A stretch of DNA of 64,000 nucleotides from Prorocentrum cordatum. Taxonomy: Eukaryota; Sar; Dinophyceae; Prorocentrales; Prorocentraceae. This document shows positions 20,310-31,790 of this stretch, one piece after another (the stretch's first letter is position 1; every line of letters begins with the position of its first letter). The stretch is from NCBI GenBank assembly GCA_963575745.1, contig CAUYUJ010000177.1, forward strand, positions 1-64,000. Direction: 5' to 3'. The notes below the pieces were generated by a model. It searched no databases. It saw only the letters and a list, made by a program, of their open reading frames with translations, and was not told the DNA's origin. Both the position numbers and the translations under genes were made by a program.

Positions 20310-20935
20310 CACATTTGCATACATATAACGATAACTATACATATACACATACACCTATTCATATACATTTACGGTTACATTTAAATATACATATCACTAT
20401 ACTTATACATTACATTATACATCTATATATCTATGTATATGTATATACATATAGATATGCATGCGCATACGCATAAACATATACCTGTACGCATACATAT
20501 TTACACACACATATTTATGCATACACAAAGACATGCGAGTGTACATGTTTCGGCACACGTACATATACCTATGCAGCTACATGTACATCTAAACATACAT
20601 TTACATAGACACACACATACATACACATGTACATTTATATTATACATTATACGTCATACATATACATGAACACGTACATCTACACATACTTTTACATGTA
20701 CAACTAAGCATACGTATACATATAGATACATATTCACGCATATACATATGCATGCACACATACACATGCACATACACGTACACATGCATATACACATGTG
20801 CGTATACTTATATTGACGCGTTTGCATGCACATATACAATTATACATTTACCTGCATATGAGTACATACACACGTATTCACATAGATATACATATATTTA
20901 CATATACATCTGCCTATACATACATACATATATAC
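20310..20935. repeat. ACATATAC-rich low-complexity tract
   Basis: About 600 bases of degenerate TACATA/CATATACA words. The His-, Tyr- and Met-rich frames are composition products. Present unchanged in copy B (62781-63406). Confidence 0.85.
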
Positions 20936-21439
20936 TGCGACGACGACTTTTTGGTCCATTCTTAGGTCGCTGTGGGATGGCCTCGAGAGGTTTTGGAAGT
21001 CACTTGGGCCGTTGGCGTAAGCACTGGTCACAAATTAGCCTGGCGAAGGACCCAACCATATGCAGTTGAGAGTACCGCAATTGTGAATCTCTTCTTCGGT
21101 GGCGCTCCCTATGGGGCCACGAGCCGTATGAGGGGTGTGCCGAAATGCGTGGCAGTGTACACAACACGAACGAAGAACGAAGACGATAGGTTCGAATATG
21201 AAAGCTTGAGCGCGTGCGAGTCGGATCGCGAGCGAGTCTGATTATGAATGAATCTGCGCGCGATTGATTCTATTCGCATGAATGCGTGCATGGATACGCC
21301 CAGTGTAAATGTATGTATACTACTGTGAACAGTTTGGGTCTGCGTGACTCTCGGTACTCGTGACTCTGAGCGTCGCCTCTGCAGGGGGCTTCCCTGGGAA
21401 CCCCGACGGCAGCGCCCGCGCGCCGCAACGCCCATGTCG

Positions 21440-22385
21440 GCACGCCACACACCTGGTGTGCGGGACGCATGCGGACGGCAGCACTGGGGCCTTCGGTGGA
21501 GCTCCCTGTGGGGGCCACGAAACGTGTGAGGGGTGTGCCGAAATGGGTGTGCGGGACGCATGCGGACGGCAGCCATGGGGCCTTCGGTGGAGCTCCCTGT
21601 GGGGCCACGAAACGTGTGAGGGGTGTGTCCTGGCCGAAAATGATGTCGGGACGCCAATGCGGGACGGCAGTACCACTGGGGCTTCGGTGGGAGCTCCCTG
21701 TGGGGCCACGAAACGTGTGAGTGGTGTGGCGAATGGGTGTGCGGGACGCATGGCGTACGGCACCATGGGGCCGTCGGTGGACTCCCTATGGGGCCACGAA
21801 ACGTGGGATGTGTTGTGCCGAAATGGTGTCGGGACGCATCGTAAGGCAGCCACTGGGGCCTTCGGTGGAGCTCCCTGTGGGCCACGAAACGTGTGAGGGG
21901 TGTGCCGAAATGGGTTTGTGCGACGCCGCATGCGGGCACACCCACTGGGACCTTCGGCGGAGCTCCCTATGGGGCCACGAAACGTGTGAGGGGTGTGCCG
22001 AAAAGGGTGTGCGGGACGCATGCGGGCACACCCACTGGGACCTTCGGTGGAGCTCCCTATGGGGCCACGAAACGTGTGAAGGGTTTGCCGAAATGGGTGT
22101 GCGGGACGCATGCGGGCACACCCACTGGGACCTTCGGTGGAGCTCCCTATGGGGCAACGAAACGTGTGAGGGGTGTGCCGAATTGGGCGTGCGGGACGCA
22201 TGCCGGCACACCCACTGGGACCTTCGGCGGAGCTCCCTATGGGGCCACGAAACGTGTGAGGGGTGTGCCGAAATGGGTGTGCGGGACGCAATGCGGACGG
22301 TAAGCCATGGGGGCTCCTCCCCCCCCCCCCCTTCGGTGGAAGTCCTCCCTATGGGGCCACGAAACCGTGTGAGGGGTGTGCCAAG
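21440..22385 (-). repeat. 90-bp tandem array, degenerate (left arm)
   Basis: About ten units with the words GGGGCCACGAAACGTGTGAG and GGGTGTGCCGAAATGGGTGT. Many small indels and substitutions distinguish it from the clean array at 24105-25806. Orientation is opposite to that array. Confidence 0.85.
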
Positions 22386-22478
22386 TGGTGATGACGATGA
22401 CGAATGACGACGCTGACAATGACGATGAATGATTATGAATGATGATGCTGATATGATGATGAATGATGATGATGATGA

Positions 22479-22519
<41 letters not shown>

Positions 22520-22671
22520 CGATGATGATGATGATGATGATGATGATGCTGATGATGATGATGATGATGATGATGATGGGAAGAGGGAGGAGGGGGAGGA
22601 GGAGGAGAGGAGGTGGGACGCGGGGCGCTGTCTCTTCAAAACGATGACCCAACACCACAGGATGGTTGGGA
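22386..22671. repeat. GAT microsatellite and inner palindrome segment
   Basis: GATGAT triplets run from 22386 to 22577, then a GGGACGCGGGGCGCTG segment that pairs with 24040-24065 in the right arm. Confidence 0.8.
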
Positions 22672-22706
22672 AATAAAGATCTTCAAAGTTCGACCGTGAA
22701 ACCTAG

Positions 22707-22746
22707 CTAGAACCTCAGCGCGCGCGAAGCGCGCGCGTGGTTCTAG
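22707..22746. repeat. CGCGCGC hairpin with CTAGAACC/GGTTCTAG ends
   Basis: CTAGAACC, then GCGCGCGC, a short GAA loop, GCGCGCGC and GGTTCTAG. A near-identical hairpin lies at 39934-39970, and a decayed half appears twice near 26310-26380 (GCGCGCGATAGTTCTAG). Confidence 0.7.
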
Positions 22747-22749
22747 CGT

Positions 22750-22862
22750 GTGTGTGTATATACATACCTACATATATACACATATATATATATATATACA
22801 TATACATGTATATATATATATGTATATATATGGCAATATATATAATTATATTATATAGTATA

Positions 22863-22900
<38 letters not shown>

Positions 22901-23029
22901 ATTTATTTATATATTATTATTGCCACCTACATAGCTAGACGTCAGCGCGCGCAGAGCGCTCGCGTGGGTTTCGCGTCCCCGGGATCTCTCTCTCTATATA
23001 TATTCTATATATATATATATACAACAGCA

Positions 23030-23080
<51 letters not shown>

Positions 23081-23085
23081 GGGGG
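22750..23085. repeat. TA-rich microsatellites
   Basis: Two TA/TATATA tracts (22760-22925 and 22990-23080) are separated by a short GCGCGC segment. They precede the CCCAAG array on the right. Confidence 0.9.
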
Positions 23086-23089
23086 ACGA

Positions 23090-23995
23090 GGACCAAGGGC
23101 CCGGGCCGGGGGCCCGGGACCGCGGCCTCGACAGGGCATGTGGGTAGTTTCCCCGGTTTTTTACGGAGTTTCGGCGACCCGGGGCCAACAGGGCCCCAAG
23201 AGGCTGCAGGGAGGCCCCAGGAGGCCGCAGCGATGGCTCCAGACCCCTTTCAAGACGACTCCCATGACGCCAAGACGGCCCCCGAAGGCCTCGAAGACGC
23301 CCCAAGAGGCACCCCGAGGATGCCGCCAAGAGGGCCCCAAGACGGCCCACGAGGGGGCCAAGACGGCCCACGAGGCGCCCAAACCACTTGAGAACGCCCC
23401 AAGGCGGCGCCCAAGACGGGGACGAGGAACCGGAAATTCGCACGTTTTGGCCCAAGAGACCCCCAGGAGACCCCAAGAGGCTCCAAGAAGGGGCCCAGAA
23501 GCCCCAAGAGGCCCCCATGAGACCCGACAAAACACCAAAAGAGGTTCCGAAGACGCCCCAAGGCACCCCGAGAGTGGCCCAATAAGCAAACATCGTCGAT
23601 TTCCTATGGGAAGACTGATATGTTTGGCGTGTTTGCCTTTTCGGCGTCCACTGCATCCAAGACGGCCCAAGAGGCATCCAAGCCGGTCGAGGATGCCCCC
23701 GAGAGGGCCCCACGACGGCCCACGAGGTGGCCAAGACGGCCCACGAGACGCCTAAACCGCCCAAGAACGCCCCCCAGGAGCCCAAGAGGCCTTTCCGGGG
23801 AGCCTCCACAGCGCCCCAGGAGGGCCCAAGATGCCTCCCAGGAGCACCCAGAATGCGCAAGGATGGTCCAAGATGTTCCCAAGCAGCCCAAGTCGGCCTT
23901 CGGACGGCTCTCGATGCTCCCAGGTGGCCTCCAAGAGACCCCAAGAGAGTTCCGAGAGGCGTCCCAGGACGGCCCGAAGAGGCCCAACTCGTCGA
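23090..23995 (+). repeat. CCCAAG-family composite repeat, spacer of the palindrome
   Basis: A GC-rich linker (CCGGGGGACGAGGACC, CCCGGGCCGGGGGCCCGGG) follows the TA tract, then GCCCCAAGAGG modules to about 23995. A unique core starts CATCGTCGATTTCC near 23591. No domain is found in the frames. Confidence 0.65.
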
Positions 23996-24104
23996 TTTCC
24001 ATTTGTTCCCAACCACCCTGTGGTGTTGGGTCCTCGTTTTGAAGAGACAGCGCCCCGCGTCCCACCTCCTCTCCTCCTCCTCCTCTCCTCCTCCTCTCCC
24101 TCCA

Positions 24105-25806
24105 CACACCCCTTACACGTTTCGTGGCCCCATAGGGAGCTCCACCGAAGGCCCCATGGCTGCCATCCGCATGCGTCCCGCACACCCATTTCGGCACACC
24201 CCTCACACGTTTCGTGGCCCCACAGGGAGCTCCACCGAAGGCCCCAGTGCTGCCGTCCGCATGCGTCCCGCACACCCATTTCGGCACACCCCTCACACGT
24301 TTCGTGGCCCCACAGGGAGCTCCACCGAAGGCCCCCGTGCTGCCGTCCGCATGCGTCCCGCACACCCATTTCGGCACACCCCTCACACGTTTCGTGGCCC
24401 CATAGGGAGCTCCACCGAAGGCCCCATGGCTGCCGTCCGCATGCGTCCCGCACACCCATTTCGGCACACCCCTCACACGTTTCGTGGCCCCACAGGGAGC
24501 TCCACCGAAGGCCCCAGTGCTGCCGTCCGCATGCGTCCCGCACACCCATTTCGGCACACCCCTCACACGTTTCGTGGCCCCATAGGGAGCTCCACCGAAG
24601 GCCCCATGGCTGCCGTCCGCATGCGTCCCGCACACCCATTTCGGCACACCCCTCACACGCTTCGTGGCCCCACAGGGAGCTCCACAGAAGGCCCCAGTGC
24701 TGCCGTCCGCATGCGTCCCGCACACCCATTTCGGCACACCCCTCACACGTTTCGTGGCCCCACAGGGAGCTCCCCCGAAGGCCCCATGGCTGCCGTCCGC
24801 ATGCGTCCCGCACACCCATTTCGGCACACCCCTCACACGTTTCGTGGCCCCACAGGGAGCTCCACCGAAGGCCCCAGTGCTGCCGTCCGCATGCGTCCCG
24901 CACACCCATTTCGGCACAACCCTCACACGTTTCGTGGCCCCACAGGGAGCTCCACCGAAGGCCCCATGGCTGCCGTCCGCATGCGTCCCGCACACCCATT
25001 TCGGCACACCCCTCACACGTTTCGTGGCCCCACAGGGAGCTCCACCGAAGGCCCCAGTGCTGCCGTCCGCATGCGCCCCGCACACCCATTTCGGCACACC
25101 CCTCACACGTTTCGTGGCCCCATAGGGAGCTCCACCGAACGCCCCAGTGCTGCCGTCCGCATGCGTCCCGCACACCCATTTCGGCACACCCCTCACACGT
25201 TTCGTGGCCCCACAGGGAGCTCCACCGAAGGCCCCAGTGCTGCCGTCCGCAAGCGTCCCGCACACCCATTGCGGCACACCCCTCACACGTTTCGTGGCCC
25301 CATAGGGAGCTCCACCGAAGGCCCAATGGCTGCCGTCCGCATGCGTCCCGCACACCCATTTCGGCACACCCCTCACACGTTTCGTGGCCCCACAGGGAGC
25401 TCCACCGAAGGCCCCAGTGCTGCCGTCCGCATGCGTCCCGCACACCCATTTCGGCACACCCCTCACACGTTTCGTGGCCCCCATAGGGAGCTCCACCGAA
25501 GCCCAGTGCGTGCCGTCCGCATGCGTCCCGCACACCCATTTCGGCACACCCCTCACACGTTTCGTGGCCCCACAGGGAGCTCCACCGAAGGCCCCAGTGC
25601 TGCCGTCCGCATGCGTCCCGCACACCCATTTCGGCACACCCCTCACACGTTTCGTGGCCCCATAGGGAGCTCCACCGAAGGCCCCATGGCTGCCGTCCGC
25701 ATGCGTCCCGCACACCCATTTCGGCACACCCCTCACACGTTTCGTGGCCCCACAGGGAGCTCCACCGAAGGCCCCAGTGCTGCCGTCCGCATGCGTCCCG
25801 CACACC
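24105..25806 (+). repeat. 90-bp tandem array, about 19 units (right arm)
   Basis: Each 90-bp unit contains ACACCCCTCACACGTTTCGT, then GGCCCCACAGGGAGCTCCAC and a ..CATGCGTCCCGCACACCC segment. Units differ by a few bases, with two alternating variants (GCCCCATGGCTGCC and GCCCCAGTGCTGCC). The period is a multiple of three and lacks stops, so at least two plus-strand and two minus-strand frames stay open for 550-770 residues. That argues against any of them being a real protein. Confidence 0.95.
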
Positions 25807-26222
25807 AGTTGTGTGGCGTGCCGACATGGGCGTCGCGGCGCGCGGGCGCTGCCGTCGGGGTTCGCAGGGAAGCCCCTGCAGAGGCGACGCTCAGAGTCAC
25901 GAGTACCGAGAGTCACGCAGACCCAAACTGTTCACAGTCGTATACATACATTTACACTGGGCGTATCCATGCACGCATTCATGCGAATAGAATCAATCGC
26001 GCGCAGATTCATTCATAATCAGACTCGCTCGCGATCCGACTCGCACGCGCTCAAGCTTTCATATTCGGACCTATCGTCTTCGTTCGTGTTGTGTACACTG
26101 CCACGCATTTCGGCACACCCCTCATACGGCTCGTGGCCCCATAGGGAGCGCCACCGAAGAAGATATTCACAATTGCGGTACTCCCAACTGCATATGGTTG
26201 GGTCCTTCGCCAGGCTAATTTT

Positions 26223-26400
26223 TCAAAACAAATATCATGAATCTTCGAGGGTTGGAAGCGGGAAAACGTACATAGGTACGTTCTATACATATGTATGTTT
26301 TTCTACACATAGCGAACGCGCGATAGTTCTAGTACATATGTAGCTCTACTTCTATCTCCAGCGAAGCGCGCGCGATAGTTCTAGTACATATGTATGTTTA
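26223..26400. other. Short unique stretch with decayed CGCGCG hairpin halves
   Basis: Two copies of GCGCGCGATAGTTCTAGTAC..ATATGTA (near 26318 and 26367) lead into a TATATG microsatellite. No gene. Confidence 0.5.
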
Positions 26401-27120
26401 TATATGTATGTGTGTGTATATATATATGTGTGTATATGTATCGGAGTAGGCTGGGGGAGGGCCCGGAACCGGCGCCTTTGGTTTGCATGGCGGTCTGGGG
26501 GGGCCTTGAGGACTCTAAGAGGGCTCAGAAGGGGCCCCGGACCCCCCCAGAGGCCCCCAAGCTGGCTCAAGAGGCTCCCAATGCGGCCCCGGTTGTTTGG
26601 AAGATGGCGGAAGAGCGGATGGCCTCCAGACGGGCCACGAGCACTCGAAGACAGCCCAAGATTACTCCTAGACGGCCACAACGGCATTCAAGACGATGGC
26701 CGCCGAGAAGGCCCCCCAAGGGCAAAAATCAAGCGTTTCCGAGGGAAAAGCGTCAACTTCCGGGATGCTCGCTTCTCGGTTCCCTCCATTCAGGAGGGGA
26801 AGAAACACAGCCACAATTAATCGTCGATTCCCAGGAAAATATAGGAAAATATGGGAAGTGGGGGGGAAGACAGAAACCCAGAAAATATAGGAAAATATGG
26901 GGAATCCTTTTATTTGTGTGTATTTATTTGTGTGTCCCAGTTCCCCTTCATACATGGTCCGCGACGGCCCCAGAGGCTCCCAAAATGGGCCCCAGACGGC
27001 CCAAGAGGCCCCTGAGAGGGCCCCAAGACGGCCCGAAGAGAGCTTCGAGCAGCGCAAGAGAGCTCCAAGACGGCCCAAGAGAGTACCCAGGGGGCCCGAG
27101 GGTAGGGGGCCACATGCGAA
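26401..27120 (+). repeat. TA tract, GC-rich linker and CCCAAG modules, with 165-bp repeat inside
   Basis: A TATATGTGTG tract leads to GGGCCCGGAACCGGCGCC, then GGCCCCNNAGAGGC modules. The array is interrupted at 26790-26958 by a copy of the 165-bp dispersed repeat and resumes to about 27110. Confidence 0.6.
26790..26958 (+). repeat. 165-bp dispersed repeat, copy 2
   Basis: It runs from GGAGGGGAAGAAACACAGCC through repeated GGAAAATAT(A/G)GG words to TTTATTTGTGTGTCCCAGTT. Closely similar to 49170-49335 and to the reverse complement of 47528-47690; the copy at 11550-11715 is more diverged. Both ends carry GGGGAA..ACACA-like words in opposite orientation, suggesting weak terminal inverted repeats. 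Confidence 0.75.
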
Positions 27121-27464
27121 CCCTACCCCACCCTCCCCCTCAGAAATCGTGGGGGGTAGGGGTAGGGTTCGCATCAAGCTAGCCAGCTCGAGCGAGTCAA
27201 GCATGGCATGCTCATTCGCACCCGCCCTCCCACAACATAAGAAACAGTGATGGCACAACTGGGGGCTGCGCGGGCATTTCAGTGCGAGTGGAGGATACCC
27301 CAGGACACCGCATTGACGTCCGCGCGGGATGTGCGCCGCGTCCCATTCCCGCCACGCATTTCGCATCGTCGACGACAAGACTGGCCATGTTGAAAGGAAC
27401 AACGGACACGTTCCGCCCTCCCACAACATAAGAAACAATGCTGGCGCAACTGGGTGCTGGCGCG
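27121..27464. other. Unique stretch with paired CCTCCCACAACATAAGAAAC
   Basis: The word CCTCCCACAACATAAGAAAC occurs at 27228 and 27418, marking a roughly 190-bp direct repeat. No gene is recognised. Confidence 0.55.
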
Positions 27465-28432
<968 letters not shown>

Positions 28433-28532
28433 NNNNNNNNNNNNNNNNNNNNNNNNNNNNNNNNNNNNNNNNNNNNNNNNNNNNNNNNNNNNNNNNNNNN
28501 NNNNNNNNNNNNNNNNNNNNNNNNNNNNNNNN
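28433..28532. other. Assembly gap, 100 N
   Basis: Exactly 100 N, the usual placeholder for a gap of unknown size. It follows a GTA microsatellite, which probably defeated assembly. Confidence 0.98.
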
Positions 28533-29030
28533 TTTGCTTTGTGTTCTAGATTGCTCCTCTCCTGGAGGCCAGCCAGACTTCAGAGGATGTCTCAGGTGAA
28601 ATGCTTGTTTTCACATGCTCTGGTCTTGAGGATGTCTGCAGCGAAACGCTTGGTTTCACGCGTCCAGGTCGCCCAGGCAGATGCCTAGCATGAGGATTTG
28701 TTGAGGATGTCTCGAGAGAGACGTTTGTTTTCACGCGTCCGGGTCGTCCAGGCAGATGTCTAGCATGAGGATTTGTTGAGGATGTCTCGAGAGGGACGTT
28801 TGTTTTCACGCGTCCAGGTCGTCCAGGCAGATGTCTAGCATGAGGATTCGTTGAGGATGTCTCTTGTTTTCACGCGTCCAGGTCGCCCAGGCAGATGTCT
28901 AGCATGAGGATTTGTTGAGGATGTCTCGAGCGAGACGCTTGGTTTTACGTGTCGTCGCCCAGGCGGATGTCTAGCATGAGGATGTGTTGAGAACGTCTCG
29001 AGCCAAACGCTTGTATTCCCCCACATACTA
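28533..29030 (-). repeat. 75-bp minisatellite (GAGGATGTCTCGAG family), block 1
   Basis: About six units of 75 bp with GAGGATGTCTCGAG, TTGTTTTCACGCGTCCAGGT and CAGATGTCTAGCATGAGGAT. On the minus strand each unit reads ETSSTNPHARHLPGRPGRVK plus five residues. Related blocks: 30440-31010, 33560-33730, 33880-34120. Confidence 0.85.
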
Positions 29031-29500
29031 AGTGAGTTTTTTGTTTTCTCTGGGTACCCTGCGCAGTCCTCCCACTCACCCCCCCTTTCATCATCACATA
29101 TCACAGTCATCACGATTACCATCACTATCATCATCATGATCATCACACCACCATCATCGTCATGATCACTGTCTCCATCCATCATGATCGTGTTCCCCAT
29201 CCTCCTCATCATCCGCATCAGCAAAAGCATCATCATATGCACTCGTTCATCCACTCGTAACTCATTGGCGCAGCCAATCACCATTATCACTGACCACTCA
29301 TCATCGTCATCATCAGCATAATCAGCATCATCATCATCACAACACCATCGTCATCATCATCACAATCACCATCCCATCACGATCATCGGCCATCGTTCGT
29401 CATCACCACCACCACAGTCATCACCACTATTACCATCATCAACACCAGCACCATAAGCATTGCACACATTCCTCCACTCACCCTCTCTCTCTCACACTCA
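29031..29500. repeat. CATCAT/CATCACC-rich degenerate tract
   Basis: Interrupted CAT, CAC and ATC triplets from about 29090 to 29460. No gene. Confidence 0.8.
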
Positions 29501-29509
29501 TTTTCAGGA

Positions 29510-29830
29510 AGTCTCGAGCGGAAGCCTCGTCGGTGAGTGAATTGCGAGGACGTCTCAGGCGGGAGCGCTTCCCCATGGGGCCCGCAGCTCCCTATGGGGC
29601 CGCCAGCTCATGTTAGTAATCCGAGCGGGTCATCAAAAAACTTGTACTTGTCGTGCTCCTGAGGCTTGAATCTAGGAGAAGTATCAAGCGGGAGACTCGT
29701 CCGTGAGTGGGTTGCGAGGAATCTCAGGCGGGAGCGCTTCCCCATGGGGCCCGCAGCTCATGTTAGAAATCCGAGCGGGCCATCAAATTTCCGTAAGGGT
29801 CGTCGTCACTTTGTGGCTCTTGAGGTTTCA
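29510..29830 (+). repeat. Paired roughly 170-bp repeats (GGGAGCGCTTCCCCATGGGG)
   Basis: Two copies of CAGGCGGGAGCGCTTCCCCA followed by GGGGCCCGCAGCTC and GAAATCCGAGCGGGCCATCA-like sequence (29549 and 29723), with a third decayed version to 29850. This makes the N-terminal part of the frame at 29703 unreliable as protein. Confidence 0.7.
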
Positions 29831-30009
29831 ATCAGGAGGAAGTGTCGGGCGGGAGTTTCGTCTGGGAGCGGATCGCGGGGGCGTCTCCAGCTCGCGCTCG
29901 GAAAAGATAACCCATATATTGGGAGCTCGATTCTCAGCTGGCTTGCCACTAGCCTGCATGGGCCACCCCTCATTGGGCTCACACTTCATGCTGGCAATCC
30001 GAGTGTTGT

Positions 30010-30179
30010 ATGCCGAGCTGGTCGTCGGCAGATTTGTTACTGCCGAGACTTCCGGGAGCGCGGGCCAGCCGGCGTCAGTGCGGAAGGCGCTCGAGGAGTT
30101 CGACAAGAGAGCGAAAAATTCCAGGGATGAAGCGGAGCAGCTCGCGGCAGAGCTGGACTTCAAGCTGCCCCCCTCCTGA
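30010..30179 (+). CDS. Possible 3' terminal exon, hypothetical protein
   Basis: In the frame ending at TGA 30177-30179, the last 50 residues (VGRFVTAETSGSAGQPASVR, then KALEEFDKRAKNSRDEAEQL and AAELDFKLPPS) have balanced, helix-like composition unlike the repeat-derived frames around them. The upstream part of the same frame is repeat sequence, so this could be the last exon of a gene whose other exons were not found, or chance. No family was recognised. Confidence 0.25.
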
Positions 30180-30435
30180 GCGCGGCCGCGATCAGCTCGA
30201 GATCTGCGGGGTTGTCCCAACGGCCTCGCCCGCGGGGCTGGCCGATTGGCTTTGCAATGCGGCCATCGGAGAACGTGCCCACGCCGCCCGTGGCCACATC
30301 GGCACCGAGGAAAATCGACTTACCCTGGCCAGGAGCCAGAGGAGGTGCATGGGGAGAACAGGCAGGAGCAAAATAAGGGACGAATAATGAGTGGGACATG
30401 AAGATGGGTGGAGGATGGCACGAGCGAGTCAACCG
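30180..30435. other. Unique GC-rich stretch
   Basis: About 250 bases between the possible exon and the next minisatellite block. A minus-strand frame (30160-30432) has GKSIFLGADVATGG but matches no family I recognise. Confidence 0.3.
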
Positions 30436-30439
30436 TTGT

Positions 30440-31010
30440 CTTATGCGTATGCAGGTCGCCCAGGCGGTCTAGCATGAGGACGTATTGAGGATGTGTTGAG
30501 CGAAGCGCTTGTTTTTTCATGTGTCCATGTCGACCAGGCGGATGTGTAACATGGGGATTTGGCCAGGATGTCTCGAGCGAGAGGCTTGCATAAAGATGTG
30601 TTGAGGACGTCTCGAGTGAAGCGCTTGCTTTCCCTTGTCCAGGTCGCCCGGCCAGATGTCTAGCATGAGGAGGTGTTGAGAACGATTCGAGTGAAACGCT
30701 GGCTTTCACGTGCCAAGGTCGCCCAGGCGGATGTCGAACATGAAGATGATATGAGGATGTCTCGAGCGAGCCGTTTGTTGTCACGTGTCCAGGTCGCAAA
30801 GACGGATGTCTAGCATGAGGATGCGCCGAGGATGTGTTGAGCGAAGTGATTGTTTTCAGGTGTCCAGACGGATTTTTAACATGAGGATTTGAGCAGGATG
30901 TCTCGAGTGAGACACGTGTTTTCATGTGTGAGGGACGCCCACGCGGACGTCTAACACGGGGATTTGTTGAGGATGTCTTGGGCGACATATTTGTTGCAGT
31001 CGAGTGCATC
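30440..31010 (-). repeat. 75-bp minisatellite, block 2
   Basis: Seven to eight degenerate units with GAGGATGTCTCGAGCGA and CGCCCAGGCGGATGTCTA words, same family as 28533-29030. Confidence 0.8.
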
Positions 31011-31019
31011 GCAGAAATA

Positions 31020-31400
31020 ACCCCGCCCGTCCGTGGGGCGTCTCCTGGCACGCTGGCGCGTCACTTGGCGCGTTCCTTGCGACGTTCTGGCGTGACGTGT
31101 CCGGCACGTCCCCTAGCACGCCACTCGGCGTGGCACGTTCCCTGGCTATTCCTCTGTCGCGTTCCCTGGCTCGTCCGCAGGCGTTTCCACTGCGGGTTTT
31201 GCGGCGCGCCCCTTGCAGCGCCCCTTGGCATGACGTCCTCTGGCCGCCCCGTGGCACGCGCCTTGGCACGTCCCGTGGCAGGCCCTTGACATGTCCAGAG
31301 CACGTCCCCTGATGCGTCCCCTGATGCGTCTCCTGATACGCCCCCTGGCGCATCCCCTCTTGCGCCCCTGAAGCATCCAGTGGCGCGTCCGTGAGGCTGT
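31020..31400 (+). repeat. GGCACGTCCC minisatellite, block 1
   Basis: Degenerate words TGGC(A/G)CGTCCC(C/T)T repeated every 12-20 bases. Larger blocks lie at 34110-35530, and smaller ones at 38140-38240 and 42350-42690. Confidence 0.8.
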
Positions 31401-31790
31401 GCCCCGTGTCGTGTCCTTCCTTTTCGGAGTTGAGGCGGATTTTGAGGTCGAGTTGATTGAACGTCCCGCACGTTTCTACGTCAAATAGTTCGGGGGCAGA
31501 CATTTTGTGTCCAGGCAACTCGAGCTTAAGATCCATATCAGTTCGGTCTGAACTCGGATGCAAAGAAAAACTCGATCCACCACGCAAAACAGCACACTCG
31601 CGGCATGGCACATCGCAATGCAGCATGGCGCAGCACAGCGCAGCCCTTGGCACGGTACATCAAGATCGATACACTCAGCATTGAAGTTGCCCGTCGCCCA
31701 ATCAGGTGTCTTGAACACGTTGCCATGCCTCCCGTTTCGACATTGTTGTGCGGTATCGTGGGTTATCGTGGGTCGATCATGTTCGGTCAT
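31401..31790 (+). repeat. Single copy of the 430-bp repeat core
   Basis: It contains GGCAACTCGAGCTTAAGATC, TATCAGTTCGGTC, CGCGGCATGGCACATCGCA, GGTACATCAAGATCGATACA and CCCAATCAGGTGTCTTGAAC, in the same order as the tandem units at 34254-35700. Confidence 0.75.

Larger units (their letters stand above)
12742..21139. repeat. Segmental duplication, copy A
   Basis: This interval matches 55537-63610 in direct orientation. The first 1.44 kb (12742-14186) looks identical with a constant offset of 42795, including microsatellite lengths. The offset then changes through four events: a divergent patch near 14187-14640, a 178-bp insertion at 16372-16549 only in A, a T-rich tract only in B (59712-59845), and a segment at 18990-19310 replaced in B. 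Identity ends near 21139, after GAGGGGTG. It contains Derlin exons 4-5, a 167-bp hairpin element and several minisatellites. Confidence 0.9.
21034..26222. repeat. Large inverted repeat (about 1.6-kb and 2.2-kb arms)
   Basis: The left arm, 21034-22671, is the reverse complement of the right arm, 24005-26222, around a 1.33-kb spacer. Shared landmarks include ATTAGCCTGGCGAAGG, the 90-bp tandem array, a segment matching TGCGCGCGATTGATTCTATT, and the inner GTCTCTTCAAAACGA segment. The left arm is shorter and noisier: it has about 10 degenerate 90-bp units against 19 clean ones, plus a GAT microsatellite at 22470-22577 that the right arm lacks. Confidence 0.85.

Noticed and set aside
21440-25806. 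CRISPR-like array of direct repeats
   Set aside because: Units are contiguous 90-bp tandem repeats without unique spacers, in eukaryotic DNA.
23604-26018. Very long open frames (up to 770 residues) on both strands over the 90-bp array
   Set aside because: At least four frames are open at once because the unit is a multiple of three and has no stops; none has a recognisable domain or start context.
26560-26580. TGGCTCAAG resembling the end of the spliced leader
   Set aside because: It is one variant of the CCCAAG module array, and the upstream bases do not match.
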